64,000 nucleotides of DNA, taken from assembly GCF_008933115.1 (NCBI RefSeq), contig NZ_WBVO01000011.1:44483-108482 (forward strand), read 5' to 3'. Origin of the DNA: Phaeocystidibacter luteus (GTDB lineage Bacteria > Bacteroidota > Bacteroidia > Flavobacteriales > Schleiferiaceae). Below, one piece after another: positions 35,063 to 44,240 of this stretch (the first letter of the stretch is position 1; every line of letters begins with the position of its first letter). The translations under genes and the position numbers were made by a program. The notes beneath the pieces are model-generated. The model ran no database searches and was not told the DNA's origin. It saw only the letters and a program-made list of their open reading frames with translations.

Positions 35063-35889
35063 AACGATTCAATATGATACACATTTTCGCTGCACTCGCA
35101 TTGGCCATTACTTTTGGCTGCGAACAGAGCGATCCGAACTTTAACGGTCGCGAGGGCGATACGCTCACCTTTTCTGGTCGAAAATGGGACATCAAGTCGA
35201 GTAGCGTTGTAGTAGGTCCTGGTCCGAACTATTTCTCCAAGCACCCGAACGACGTTTTCATTGATGACGATGGGTACTTGCACTTATCGGTTGAGTTCCG
35301 CGAAGGCCAATGGCGTTCCACTGAAGTGATTTCGCAAGACACCATGGGGTATGGAACGTATGTGTGGACGCTTCAGGGCGACCCTGTGAATATTGACCCG
35401 AACTTGGTGATTGGCCTCTTCACGTGGGACAACAACACCTTTCAAACCCAAGCAAACAGCGAGGTTGATATCGAGTTTGCCAAATGGGGAGATGAGGAAG
35501 AAGAGTACACCCTTCAGTATGGAGTTCAGCCCATTGCGTTTGGACCGTACAACCCTGAGCGTGTGCTTAAGCCAGAGGGTGATAACTCCAATTGGATAGG
35601 TGTGAGTACGCATGCATTCACCTGGACAGACACCCTCATAACATGGGAAAGCTGGAAAGGCGGGACCTATGGAAATGGGGAGCCGGATGCATCGTGGACC
35701 TTCGATTTGTCGAACCCCGCTCGCATCAAGTACGAAGGAGGAAACCAAAGTGATCCAATCATAATACCTGCACCGGGAAATACAACCAACGCAAGGATGA
35801 ATTTGTGGCTTGTGAATGGTCCAGGAGGACCGGCATACGGCACACGTCAGGAGATTATCATCCGCAAATTTGAGTACATCCCGCTTTAA
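35059..35889 (+). CDS. GH16-like lipoprotein with ExDxE motif
   Basis: The 276-residue lipoprotein (lipobox TFGC, Cys21) has the concanavalin-like fold order of GH16-related proteins: GPGPNYFSKHPNDVFIDDDG, YGTYVWTLQGDP, then ANSEVDIEFAKWGD and MNLWLVNGPGGP. EVDIE is the ExDxE arrangement of GH16 catalytic residues. It could therefore be a glucanase, or a binding relative, since no GH16 subfamily is assigned. The gene overlaps the CBM lipoprotein by 4 bases and precedes the MFS gene by 12 bases. Confidence 0.65.
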   Translation: MKRFNMIHIFAALALAITFGCEQSDPNFNGREGDTLTFSGRKWDIKSSSVVVGPGPNYFSKHPNDVFIDDDGYLHLSVEFREGQWRSTEVISQDTMGYGTYVWTLQGDPVNIDPNLVIGLFTWDNNTFQTQANSEVDIEFAKWGDEEEEYTLQYGVQPIAFGPYNPERVLKPEGDNSNWIGVSTHAFTWTDTLITWESWKGGTYGNGEPDASWTFDLSNPARIKYEGGNQSDPIIIPAPGNTTNARMNLWLVNGPGGPAYGTRQEIIIRKFEYIPL

Positions 35890-35901
35890 AAACCGACCCT
35901 T

Positions 35902-37455
35902 ATGAAATCTGAAATGAAGCGCGGCTTAATGCGCATTGCTCTAATAGTGGCCTTAGGAGGCTTGCTTATGGGGTTTGATGCCTCAGTGATTTCGGGTGTA
36001 AATCCGTTTATCGTCGAGGAGTTTGATTTGACCGATTTTCAGCTTGGCTGGGCTGTTAGCTCGCTTACCCTCGTTTCTGCCTTTGCCATGTTGGCCGCAG
36101 GTCCCCTCAGTGATAGAATAGGTCGACGCGCCGTTTTGAGAATTGCAGCCGTCGTTTATACCATATCCGCTATTGGATCCGCGCTCGCCCCAGATTTTAA
36201 TACGCTCGTCATTGCAAGGATGCTAGGTGGTATAGGTGTTGGAGCGTCGTTGATCTTGGCGCCCATGTACATTGCAGAAATCGCCCCTTCTGAACAACGC
36301 GGAAAGTTGGTTTCATTTAATCAGCTCAACATCGTAATTGGAATCACGCTTGCGTTGGTGACGAATTACCTCATTGTTTGGCTTGCCGATCAGAACCTTT
36401 CATGGGTATCTGCCTTGGGAATTGACAAATACAATTGGCGTTGGATGTTGGGCTTAGAAGCTGTACCAGCGGTATTGTACTTCCTCGGATTATTCTTGGT
36501 GCCTAGAAGTCCAAGATGGCTCCTCATGAAGGGGAAGGACAAAGAGGCAGAGAAGATCTTCTCACTTTTCTTCGAGTCTAAGCACGTACGAGAGCAAATC
36601 GCAGAGATTCAGTCCAGCTTAGAAACTACGACCACGAAATCTCATATTACTGATCTACTTAAGCCTACACTTCGCTTTGTGCTTATGGTTGGATTGGTGA
36701 TTGCTGTGCTTCAACAGATTACCGGAATCAATGCAGTCTTCTTCTACGCACCAATGATTCTTGAACAGACAGGCGTGGGACGAGCTGATTCGCTTTTGCA
36801 AGCTATCTCTATCGGTGTTATCAACTTGATATTCACCGTTGTTGCGATGAGATTAATTGACAAAATAGGTAGACGTCCACTTTTGATTATTGGCCTAAGC
36901 GGACTTTCAGCCAGCCTTTTCGTTTTGTCGTTTTCATTTTACCAAGCTACTTATACCTTCTCGGGTGAGTCTTACAAAGGATTGGAAATGCCATCCGAGT
37001 TAGTTCTCACGACTGAAGTTCGTGAATATCAATCGCTGGGTGCGTTCGAAGAGGATGCCATTGCCATCTTTGGCGAAGAATGGTATGAAGAGAATTCTCA
37101 AACGCTTCAAAAGCAGAGTATTCAGCTGAATGCTAAAGTCGTACTCATTGCTATCTTGGGATTTATTGCCTCATTCGCAGTATCTCTCGGACCAGTAATG
37201 TGGGTGCTGTTCTCGGAGCTATTTCCAACGCAAATACGCGGATTGGCGATTGCTGCTGTGGGCTTAGTAAACGGTTTAGTCAGTTTCTCTGTACAACTTG
37301 TATTCCCTTGGGAGCTAGCTAATTTAGGCAGTAGTTTGACCTTCTTAATCTTCGGCATCTTCGCGGCGTTCGGACTGATATTCACTCTCCGTGTAGTCCC
37401 CGAAACCAAAGGCAAAACCCTCGAAGAAATCGAAGCCGAATTCGTAACGAATTAA
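35902..37455 (+). CDS. MFS sugar porter
   Basis: The 517-residue, 12-helix protein is a sugar-porter-family MFS member. Motifs present are DRIGRR at 71-76, PRSPRWL at 201-207, QQITG at 271-275, DKIGRR at 320-325 and PETKGKTLEEIE from 500. About 60 extra residues (350-410, acidic and helical) interrupt the stretch between helices 9 and 10. Such insertions occur in Bacteroidota sugar porters. It likely takes up glucose or short oligoglucans across the inner membrane, alongside the Na+ symporter in the same operon. Confidence 0.88.
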   Translation: MKSEMKRGLMRIALIVALGGLLMGFDASVISGVNPFIVEEFDLTDFQLGWAVSSLTLVSAFAMLAAGPLSDRIGRRAVLRIAAVVYTISAIGSALAPDFNTLVIARMLGGIGVGASLILAPMYIAEIAPSEQRGKLVSFNQLNIVIGITLALVTNYLIVWLADQNLSWVSALGIDKYNWRWMLGLEAVPAVLYFLGLFLVPRSPRWLLMKGKDKEAEKIFSLFFESKHVREQIAEIQSSLETTTTKSHITDLLKPTLRFVLMVGLVIAVLQQITGINAVFFYAPMILEQTGVGRADSLLQAISIGVINLIFTVVAMRLIDKIGRRPLLIIGLSGLSASLFVLSFSFYQATYTFSGESYKGLEMPSELVLTTEVREYQSLGAFEEDAIAIFGEEWYEENSQTLQKQSIQLNAKVVLIAILGFIASFAVSLGPVMWVLFSELFPTQIRGLAIAAVGLVNGLVSFSVQLVFPWELANLGSSLTFLIFGIFAAFGLIFTLRVVPETKGKTLEEIEAEFVTN

Positions 37456-37462
37456 TCGCCAC

Positions 37463-38662
37463 ATGAACTACTTCGTCAAACACCTTGCTGTTCTCAGCGT
37501 AGGCATCGCCCTTTGGGGATGCACAGAGCAACCCGCTAGTGAAGAACGCACGATTTATATTTTTGATGAATCTGAAATTTGGGTTGAAGAAGAAGGTGGG
37601 AAATCTGCCGAGTTCAAGCTTGTGATTCCCGCGGACGGACGCTACAAAGTGACCATCGCTGGTCAGGGCTCGCAAACCGTTTGGCTAGAGGATTACATTC
37701 ACAACACCGACGATCGGACGTATAACGTGACCGGTTCTCTTGTCTTTGAAGGAGGTCAGGTTACGCTCTCTATCGACGGTTCTCCACTTCAAGCTGGGGA
37801 GCACGCCTTTCGCCTTCATTCAAGTTCGGATGACCCGTTAATTGATTACATACAGTTTGAGCGCCTGCGCAATCACCGTCCTTCCCCAAAAACACTCACG
37901 CAAACAATGTCTGGCAACGAGTGGGAGTTGGTCTGGAGTGATGAGTTTGACAGCCCAGGACTACCTGATTCTACAAAATGGACACACGACCTCGGTAATT
38001 GGGGATGGGGGAATAACGAGCTTCAGTACTACACAGATGGAGTGTTGGAAAACGCTCACGTCAAGAATGGAAACCTCCATATTTCAGCACGGAAAAGTGA
38101 CGATGGGAACTGGACATCCGCGCGATTGACGACAAGAGGGAAGGTCGATTTTCTCTACGGTCGAATTGAGTTTAGAGCCCTCATTCCAACCGACAGAGGA
38201 ACGTGGTCTGCCGGCTGGTTGCTGGGCGACTCGTATGTCGATGAAATTTCATGGCCGTATTGCGGCGAGATAGACGTTCTCGAATGCGTAGGATACGAGA
38301 TAAACGATACTACGGGCAATGGACTCAACCACGCTACTTGCCACACCCCGAAGTATTATTTCAAAAAGGGAAATCAGATCGGAGATCAGATTGAAGTGGA
38401 TAGCATGAACACGGTGTTTCACACGTACGCTATTGAGTGGGATTCTACCGAAGTTCGTGCGTACTTGGATGACGTGCATTACTTCACCTACGATAAAAGT
38501 GCAGACTCGCTAGAATGGCCTTTTCATGAGCCACAGAATATCATCATCAACCTTGCAGTTGGTGGCGGCTGGGGCGGCGCGAAAGGTATTGAGCCGACGT
38601 TCACTCGTGCAGATTTCATTTTGGATTACGTGCGTGTCTACCAGAGAACGAAGGGAGAATGA
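37463..38662 (+). CDS. GH16 laminarinase-like lipoprotein
   Basis: The 399-residue lipoprotein (lipobox LWGC, Cys20, then an acidic patch SEER) has an N-terminal beta-sandwich of about 120 residues that looks like a binding module. Residues 153-395 form a GH16 catalytic domain. The motif GEIDVLECVG gives Glu269 (nucleophile), Asp271 and Glu274 (acid/base), and the flanking landmarks GWGNNELQYY, YGRIEFRALIP and NLAVGGGWGG are typical of endo-beta-1,3-glucanases (laminarinases). It is probably on the cell surface and makes the laminari-oligosaccharides that feed the rest of the locus. Confidence 0.9.
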   Translation: MNYFVKHLAVLSVGIALWGCTEQPASEERTIYIFDESEIWVEEEGGKSAEFKLVIPADGRYKVTIAGQGSQTVWLEDYIHNTDDRTYNVTGSLVFEGGQVTLSIDGSPLQAGEHAFRLHSSSDDPLIDYIQFERLRNHRPSPKTLTQTMSGNEWELVWSDEFDSPGLPDSTKWTHDLGNWGWGNNELQYYTDGVLENAHVKNGNLHISARKSDDGNWTSARLTTRGKVDFLYGRIEFRALIPTDRGTWSAGWLLGDSYVDEISWPYCGEIDVLECVGYEINDTTGNGLNHATCHTPKYYFKKGNQIGDQIEVDSMNTVFHTYAIEWDSTEVRAYLDDVHYFTYDKSADSLEWPFHEPQNIIINLAVGGGWGGAKGIEPTFTRADFILDYVRVYQRTKGE

Positions 38663-40140
38663 AAGTAATCTATTCAGTACTAGCCATTTTGGCATTGGGA
38701 GCTTGCTCGAATGAAGAGTTGAATTTGAAGGCAAGTTCCGTGGAAACGACTTCTTCGGGTGAGCGTTGGTCTGAAGTGGAAACCTATGAGGGTAATCCGA
38801 CCTGGGTTATCGAGATTGACGAAACTGAAACCTACCAGACCATTACTGGGTTTGGAGGAGCTTTTACGGAGTCTACTTCACATCTATTAATGAAACTTTC
38901 TCCTGAACTTCGGGCTGAAGTGCTAAAAGCGTATTTCGACTCTAGCGGCTGTGATTACACTTTGTGCCGAACGCACATCAACAGCAGCGATTTTTCATTG
39001 AAAAGCTATTCCTACGCTCCTGTTGAAGGGGATCTTGCCCTAGCGCACTTTTCGATAGAGGAGGATAGAGATGATATCATTCCAATTATCAAACAAGCGC
39101 AAGGCATATCTCAAAGTGGTTTCAAACTCATTGCTTCGCCGTGGACAGCTCCGCCATGGATGAAGGATAATCGCGCTTGGTTCGGCGGGAAGTTGCTGCC
39201 AGAGTACTACAGTGTTTGGGGAGAGTTCTTTTCAAAATATGTTGAAGCCTTTCAATCGGAAGGGATCGACATTTGGGCGGTAACTGTTGAAAACGAGCCA
39301 CTCGGAAACGATAGCCATTGGGAAAGTATGCACTACACTCCTGCAGAAATGCGAGAGTTTGTAGTGAATCACTTGAGCCCATCATTTGAACAGCATGGAA
39401 TTGATGCCAAGATTTTGGTTTATGACCAGAATAAAGGTGCGGAGCTCGAGGAATGGAGCGAGGCTCTCTTGACCGATTCTGTACTGAAGGCCAACATATA
39501 CGGAACGGCAGTTCACTGGTATAATAGCACCTATGATTGGTTTCCTGCCTCTCTACAAAGGACGCATGAGTTGGCGCCTAATCATCATATCATAAGCACA
39601 GAGGCTTGTGTGGACGCAGAGGTGCCGCATTGGCGCGACGATGCGTGGTATTGGAAAAAAGAAGCTACCGATTGGGGATGGGATTGGGCTTCGCCAGAAA
39701 CCAAACACTACCACACCAAGTACGTTCCTGCCTATCGATATGCACGTGATATCATCGGCGATCTCAATAATTGGGTTGAAGGTTGGGTTGATTGGAACAT
39801 GGTTCTCGATCGACAGGGTGGCCCAAATCACGCCCAAAATTGGTGCATTGCGCCAGTGATCGCGGATACTACGCTAAACGAAGTTTATTACACCCCTCTC
39901 TACTATGTGATAGGGCATTTCAGTAAATTCATACGACCTGGAGCGGTACGCGTTGCATTAGATGGTTATGAACGCGACGGTATCATGACGACCTGTTTCA
40001 AGAATGAAGATGGTAGCTACGCACTCGTTCTGTTGAATATGACAGATGCAAATATGCCTTTTGAGGTACGACTTAACGGTCAGGCTTGGCGCTACAACTT
40101 GAAGGCGGAATCGATTCAGACAGTACAAATACAAAATTGA
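38659..40140 (+). CDS. GH30 glucanase-like lipoprotein
   Basis: The 493-residue lipoprotein (lipobox LGAC, Cys16) is a GH30 family retaining beta-glycosidase. Landmarks are TGFGGAFTES near residue 63, SPWTAPPWMK at 160, VTVENEPLG with Glu213 as acid/base, and IISTEACVD with Glu315 as nucleophile, plus a C-terminal beta-domain. In glucan loci such enzymes usually cleave beta-1,6 branches of laminarin. The gene overlaps the GH16 gene as ATGA, so the two are translated together. Confidence 0.88.
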   Translation: MKVIYSVLAILALGACSNEELNLKASSVETTSSGERWSEVETYEGNPTWVIEIDETETYQTITGFGGAFTESTSHLLMKLSPELRAEVLKAYFDSSGCDYTLCRTHINSSDFSLKSYSYAPVEGDLALAHFSIEEDRDDIIPIIKQAQGISQSGFKLIASPWTAPPWMKDNRAWFGGKLLPEYYSVWGEFFSKYVEAFQSEGIDIWAVTVENEPLGNDSHWESMHYTPAEMREFVVNHLSPSFEQHGIDAKILVYDQNKGAELEEWSEALLTDSVLKANIYGTAVHWYNSTYDWFPASLQRTHELAPNHHIISTEACVDAEVPHWRDDAWYWKKEATDWGWDWASPETKHYHTKYVPAYRYARDIIGDLNNWVEGWVDWNMVLDRQGGPNHAQNWCIAPVIADTTLNEVYYTPLYYVIGHFSKFIRPGAVRVALDGYERDGIMTTCFKNEDGSYALVLLNMTDANMPFEVRLNGQAWRYNLKAESIQTVQIQN

Positions 40141-40153
40141 CAAGCGATCTCGG

Positions 40154-43100
40154 ATGAGTTCAACTTTTCTACATAACACACCCACCCAATTCGGTACCAA
40201 CTCACCGCATGGAGAATTTCTCAAACTCGATGGTGAGTGGTACTACAAGATTACGGACGTCGATCACATGGACGTCTTTTTCATTTCGGTGGTAAGTCCA
40301 TACGACCATTGGATGTTTGTTGGAAGTAACGGTGGCATCACAGCTGGTCGAGGAAATTCAGACAATGCGCTGTTCCCATATTACACCCACGATAAGATTA
40401 TCGATACCGCTGGAATTACCGGTTCAAAGACGATTCTCAAAGTGTTGAAGAACGGTAAAACCTACTTGTGGGAGCCGTGCATGTATGAAGACAAAGGGAT
40501 TTACCGTGTTCAGCGGAATATCCTCAAAAATGATACAGGTAATCGCCTCATTTTTGAAATGATCAATCACGATCTCGGGCTCATCTGGAGTTTCGAATGG
40601 ACGTGCAGCGATGAGTCTGGATTCATCAAAAGATCTTGGATAGAAAATGTGGGTGAAGATGAACTTGAAATTGAGTGCCTTGATGGTATTCAAAATGTTC
40701 TTCCAGCAGGGATAAACCAAGGGTTGCAAGAGATACGAAGTAACCTGGTAGATGGGTATAAGCAAGCCGAACAATTAGACGGCCCAGCAGCAGTTTTTTC
40801 GCTGGGAGCGCGTATTGTAGATAGAGCAGAGCCTTCTGAAAGTCTAGACTCCACACTCGTGTATTGCGCAGGAGTGAATCCTGATGTCATACTCTTGTCG
40901 TCCTCTCAAACTTCGAAATTTGAAAGAGGAGAAAAGCTCGAGAACGAAGAGTACATAACTGGGAAAAAGGGGGCTTTCTTCTTGACGACTTCAATCAGGC
41001 TAGCTCCACAGGAGCATTCAACTTGGTGTATAGTTGCGGATGTTTCCCAAAAGGCTGCAGATATAGTTGGAACACTAGAGAGGGGAATCGGATCGAATCG
41101 AAAAGTCAATGATCTCATTACTGAAATCAAGAAATCTACGCACGACCTGCGACATTTAGTTGGTCAGGCTGATGGATTGATGAAGACCGGTCAGAACGTG
41201 ATGGATGCACGCCATTACAGCAATGTGCTTTTCAACATCATGCGCGGGGGTGTGTTCAAACATGGCTATGAGATTCAAAAAAGTCAACTCATAGAAGAAG
41301 TTCAGCACTTTAATCCAAAAGTGTATTCGTCGAATGTAGACTTCTTCAATTCGCTACCAGAAACACTTACGTACAACGAGCTTTTCGATTCGGTTAAAGG
41401 CATGGATGCAGATCTAGTTCGACTGTGTTCTCATCACTTGCCGCTGAGCTTCTCTCGCCGACATGGCGATCCGTCACGCCCGTGGAATCGATTCAACGTG
41501 ACATCCTCCAAGGAAGGAGACCGGATAAGTTTTGAAGGGAATTGGAGAGACATCTTCCAGAACTGGGAGGCCTTGTCGTTCTCCTATCCTTATTTCGTGT
41601 TTGGAGTGATTCACCGCTTCCTAAATGCCTCTACTATAGATGGATACAACCCGTACCGCATCACTAACAAGGGGGTTGATTGGGAGGTGGAAGAGCCGCA
41701 CGATCCTTGGTCATTCATCGGCTATTGGGGCGATCATCAAATCATATACTTGTTGAGGTTGCTCGAAGTCTGCAATTCACACTTCCCAATCGGGCTAACC
41801 GAATTGAATCGAGGGGAGCAGTTCGTATTTACCAACCTTCCGTACCGCATCAAGGGCTTCGATAGTATTCTGGCTGATCCGAGAAGTACCATTGTGTACG
41901 ATAGAGAGGTCGAATCAGAGATTGCTTCACGCATGAGGGAGCGAGGCGCTGACGGGAATCTCGTGTATGCAGACGATGCTATTCTTCATGCGAGTTTGCT
42001 GGATAAGCTCTTGCTTACGCTCTTCGTGAAGATGAGCAACTTTATACCTGACGGGGGCATTTGGCTCAATACGCAACGTCCGGAATGGAACGATGCAAAC
42101 AATGCTCTCGCTGGAAATGGCTTGAGCATGGTTACTGTATATCACATCAAGTCATATCTCAATTTCATTGAAGATTGGGTAGGTAGACTAGAAGGTGAGA
42201 TAGAGTTGAACGCTCAGCTTGAAGACTTCTTTGCTTCGGTTGTAGAGGCCTTGGAGCCGTATAGTTCCGCTGATTCCATATCGGCTACTGAGCGCTTTGA
42301 AATCGCAAGCAAGCTAGGAAAGGCTGGAGAAGCCTACCGAAACACGGTCTACAAACATCCTTCTTCACAGCGAACTCAAGTTTCTAAATCAGAATTGAAA
42401 TCGTGGCTTGAGACGCTTCTCAAATCAGTATCGAAAACAATTGATAGGAACAGAACGGAAGACGGACTGTATCACTCTTACAACACGCTAAATTACAGCA
42501 AGGACGAGATGCGGATTGATAACCTGTACATCATGCTAGAGGGGCAGGTAGCCGCATTTAATCAAGTGACAAGTGCGGAAGAGTTCAAAACCACGATGTC
42601 GAAACTCAAGGCTAGTCCGCTCTTTAGGAAAGATCAACGGAGTTACATGCTCTATCCAGATCGTCGATTGCCGAAGTTCCTCGAGAAGGGTATAATTTCA
42701 TCAGAACGCGTTAAATCTTCGAAATTGCTTCAGGCATTAATTGCGAAGGGAGATGAATCTTTGGTGAACGTGGATGTCAAGGGGATAGTCCGCTTTGCGC
42801 CGAACTTGCACAATGATAGGGACGTTCGGACGGTTCTCGATCAGTTAAGTACAGATTCGCAGTATGCCGAGCATGTGAAATCAGAGAGGACTCTCATCCT
42901 GGAAATCTACGAACGCGTATTCAATCATGCGAGCTTTACGGGGCGATCTGGGACATTCTTCGCATATGAGGGACTTGGTTCTATCTACTGGCACATGGTT
43001 TCAAAGTTGCACTTGGCGGCTTTGGAGAAAGCTTTGGTGCTTGATATGGATGATGATGAATGCGCTGAAATATACGCCCTAGGCAAAGAGCTACGTGAGG

Positions 43101-43582
43101 GCATAGGCATGCTTAAATCACCGGTTGAATATGGTGGCTTCCCAATTGACCCTTATTCGCATACGCCAAAGCATACGGGTGTTCAGCAACCGGGTATGAC
43201 AGGTCAAGTTAAAGAGGATATCATTGCCCGTTGGGCAGAGTTAGGCGTGGTAGTTTACGAAGGAAAGATTTCATTCAAGCCAATTAGTCTGCCTGTGGAA
43301 CAATTCACGAAGGAGAACCGAGTCTTCCGATATGTGGACACGGCGGGCGAATACAACCGGATTGATGTAGAGCCGCATAGCTTGAACTTCTCGTACATGG
43401 GCACGCATATTCAATATATGGCAGGTGAAAAGTCGGAAATCATACTAACGGACGCGACTGGAAGCCATACAACAATAGATGGAGTTGAGCTGTCGAATAT
43501 GTACAGTCAAAAACTATTCAAGCGCACGGGAGAAATCCGTCGCGTTCGAGTACTGTTAGAAAAGAAAAGAGTGGAAGGCTAG
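40154..43582 (+). CDS. Cytoplasmic beta-1,3-glucan phosphorylase (GH149/GH161-like)
   Basis: The 1142-residue protein has no signal peptide. It resembles the large inverting glycoside phosphorylases of clan GH-Q. The catalytic loop reads QRPEWNDANNALAGNG, with Asp647 as likely catalytic acid, as in GH94, GH149 and GH161. The N-terminal beta-sandwich (YYKITDVDHMDVFF, SPYDHWMFVGSNGGITAGR) and C-terminal barrel support the assignment. Its size, its place beside GH16 and GH30, and loss of export signal suggest beta-1,3-oligoglucan phosphorolysis to glucose 1-phosphate in the cytoplasm. Which family is right is not settled. Confidence 0.78.
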   Translation: MSSTFLHNTPTQFGTNSPHGEFLKLDGEWYYKITDVDHMDVFFISVVSPYDHWMFVGSNGGITAGRGNSDNALFPYYTHDKIIDTAGITGSKTILKVLKNGKTYLWEPCMYEDKGIYRVQRNILKNDTGNRLIFEMINHDLGLIWSFEWTCSDESGFIKRSWIENVGEDELEIECLDGIQNVLPAGINQGLQEIRSNLVDGYKQAEQLDGPAAVFSLGARIVDRAEPSESLDSTLVYCAGVNPDVILLSSSQTSKFERGEKLENEEYITGKKGAFFLTTSIRLAPQEHSTWCIVADVSQKAADIVGTLERGIGSNRKVNDLITEIKKSTHDLRHLVGQADGLMKTGQNVMDARHYSNVLFNIMRGGVFKHGYEIQKSQLIEEVQHFNPKVYSSNVDFFNSLPETLTYNELFDSVKGMDADLVRLCSHHLPLSFSRRHGDPSRPWNRFNVTSSKEGDRISFEGNWRDIFQNWEALSFSYPYFVFGVIHRFLNASTIDGYNPYRITNKGVDWEVEEPHDPWSFIGYWGDHQIIYLLRLLEVCNSHFPIGLTELNRGEQFVFTNLPYRIKGFDSILADPRSTIVYDREVESEIASRMRERGADGNLVYADDAILHASLLDKLLLTLFVKMSNFIPDGGIWLNTQRPEWNDANNALAGNGLSMVTVYHIKSYLNFIEDWVGRLEGEIELNAQLEDFFASVVEALEPYSSADSISATERFEIASKLGKAGEAYRNTVYKHPSSQRTQVSKSELKSWLETLLKSVSKTIDRNRTEDGLYHSYNTLNYSKDEMRIDNLYIMLEGQVAAFNQVTSAEEFKTTMSKLKASPLFRKDQRSYMLYPDRRLPKFLEKGIISSERVKSSKLLQALIAKGDESLVNVDVKGIVRFAPNLHNDRDVRTVLDQLSTDSQYAEHVKSERTLILEIYERVFNHASFTGRSGTFFAYEGLGSIYWHMVSKLHLAALEKALVLDMDDDECAEIYALGKELREGIGMLKSPVEYGGFPIDPYSHTPKHTGVQQPGMTGQVKEDIIARWAELGVVVYEGKISFKPISLPVEQFTKENRVFRYVDTAGEYNRIDVEPHSLNFSYMGTHIQYMAGEKSEIILTDATGSHTTIDGVELSNMYSQKLFKRTGEIRRVRVLLEKKRVEG

Positions 43583-43583
43583 A

Positions 43584-43793
43584 TTAAGCCTGCTCGGGAT
43601 TCTTGCACTTCTGTTCTGGAGTAGCACCGCAGAAGCTGCAAGCTTCCCCTTCTTTGTTGAGGAAAGGGCTCTGGCTGGCACACGTTCCGGCAAACTCTCC
43701 GTCCTTCTTCGCCCAAATCTTAATGGCGATTCCAAGGAAACCGATTCCGATAAGTCCGAATGCAATGAGAAAGAGTTTCAACCCAACTGCCAT
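43584..43793 (-). CDS. Small cysteine-rich membrane protein, NqrM-like (DUF539-like)
   Basis: The 69-residue protein has a single N-terminal membrane helix (LKLFLIAFGLIGIGFLGIAI), then KKDGEFAGTCASQ with Cys38, then CSFCG (Cys52, Cys55) and a final Cys63. The order helix, GTC, CxxC, C matches NqrM, the maturation factor that delivers iron to the NqrD-NqrE centre. In Vibrio NqrM, a conserved cysteine follows the helix. Given that nqrABCDEF and apbE lie elsewhere in the window, an NqrM role is plausible. It is convergent with the phosphorylase gene. Confidence 0.55.
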   Translation of the reverse strand: MAVGLKLFLIAFGLIGIGFLGIAIKIWAKKDGEFAGTCASQSPFLNKEGEACSFCGATPEQKCKNPEQA

Positions 43794-43937
43794 GATGCCT
43801 TTGCTTTAGTGTTTGTCAATCGTACTTCTCTAGACGATTAGAACGCTGCAAAATTACAAAATGTTCCAAACGCGAAGAAGGGAAGAGGTGAAAGGTTTGG
43901 GAGGGGATTGTGAGGTAGGTTACAGTAGAAGGTAAGC

Positions 43938-44240
43938 TTAGCGCAGATCGGCCGATGTGACGATATCTCTGCTTTGGTGTAAGATCCTTACAATAATGAT
44001 TTCTTGTCTTCTTCTGTTGATTTTGTAATAGATGAAATGCATTCTCACCTTTACTTTTCGAAATTCAGCGAGCATGCCGTCTAATCTAACCCCAGATTGC
44101 GGGTAATGTAGTAGTTGGTCAACACAGGTCAAGACTTCATCAATGTAGTTTTCAGCTAAGCGTAATGACCATTTTGAAGTAGTGTAAAGAAATATGTCAT
44201 CTAGGTCTAAATGTGCTAGTCGGCTAAACTTGATTTTCAT
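43938..44240 (-). CDS. parE: ParE-type toxin
   Basis: The 100-residue protein has the RelE/ParE fold order: LAHLDLDDIFLYTTSKW, then the helix AENYIDEVLTCVDQLLHYPQSG, and the strands VRMHFIYYKINRR and IIIVRILHQSRD. The motif HFIYYKI with following RILH is usual for ParE toxins that poison DNA gyrase. Its start overlaps the stop of parD by one base, the standard antitoxin-first layout. Confidence 0.88.
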   Translation of the reverse strand: MKIKFSRLAHLDLDDIFLYTTSKWSLRLAENYIDEVLTCVDQLLHYPQSGVRLDGMLAEFRKVKVRMHFIYYKINRRRQEIIIVRILHQSRDIVTSADLR

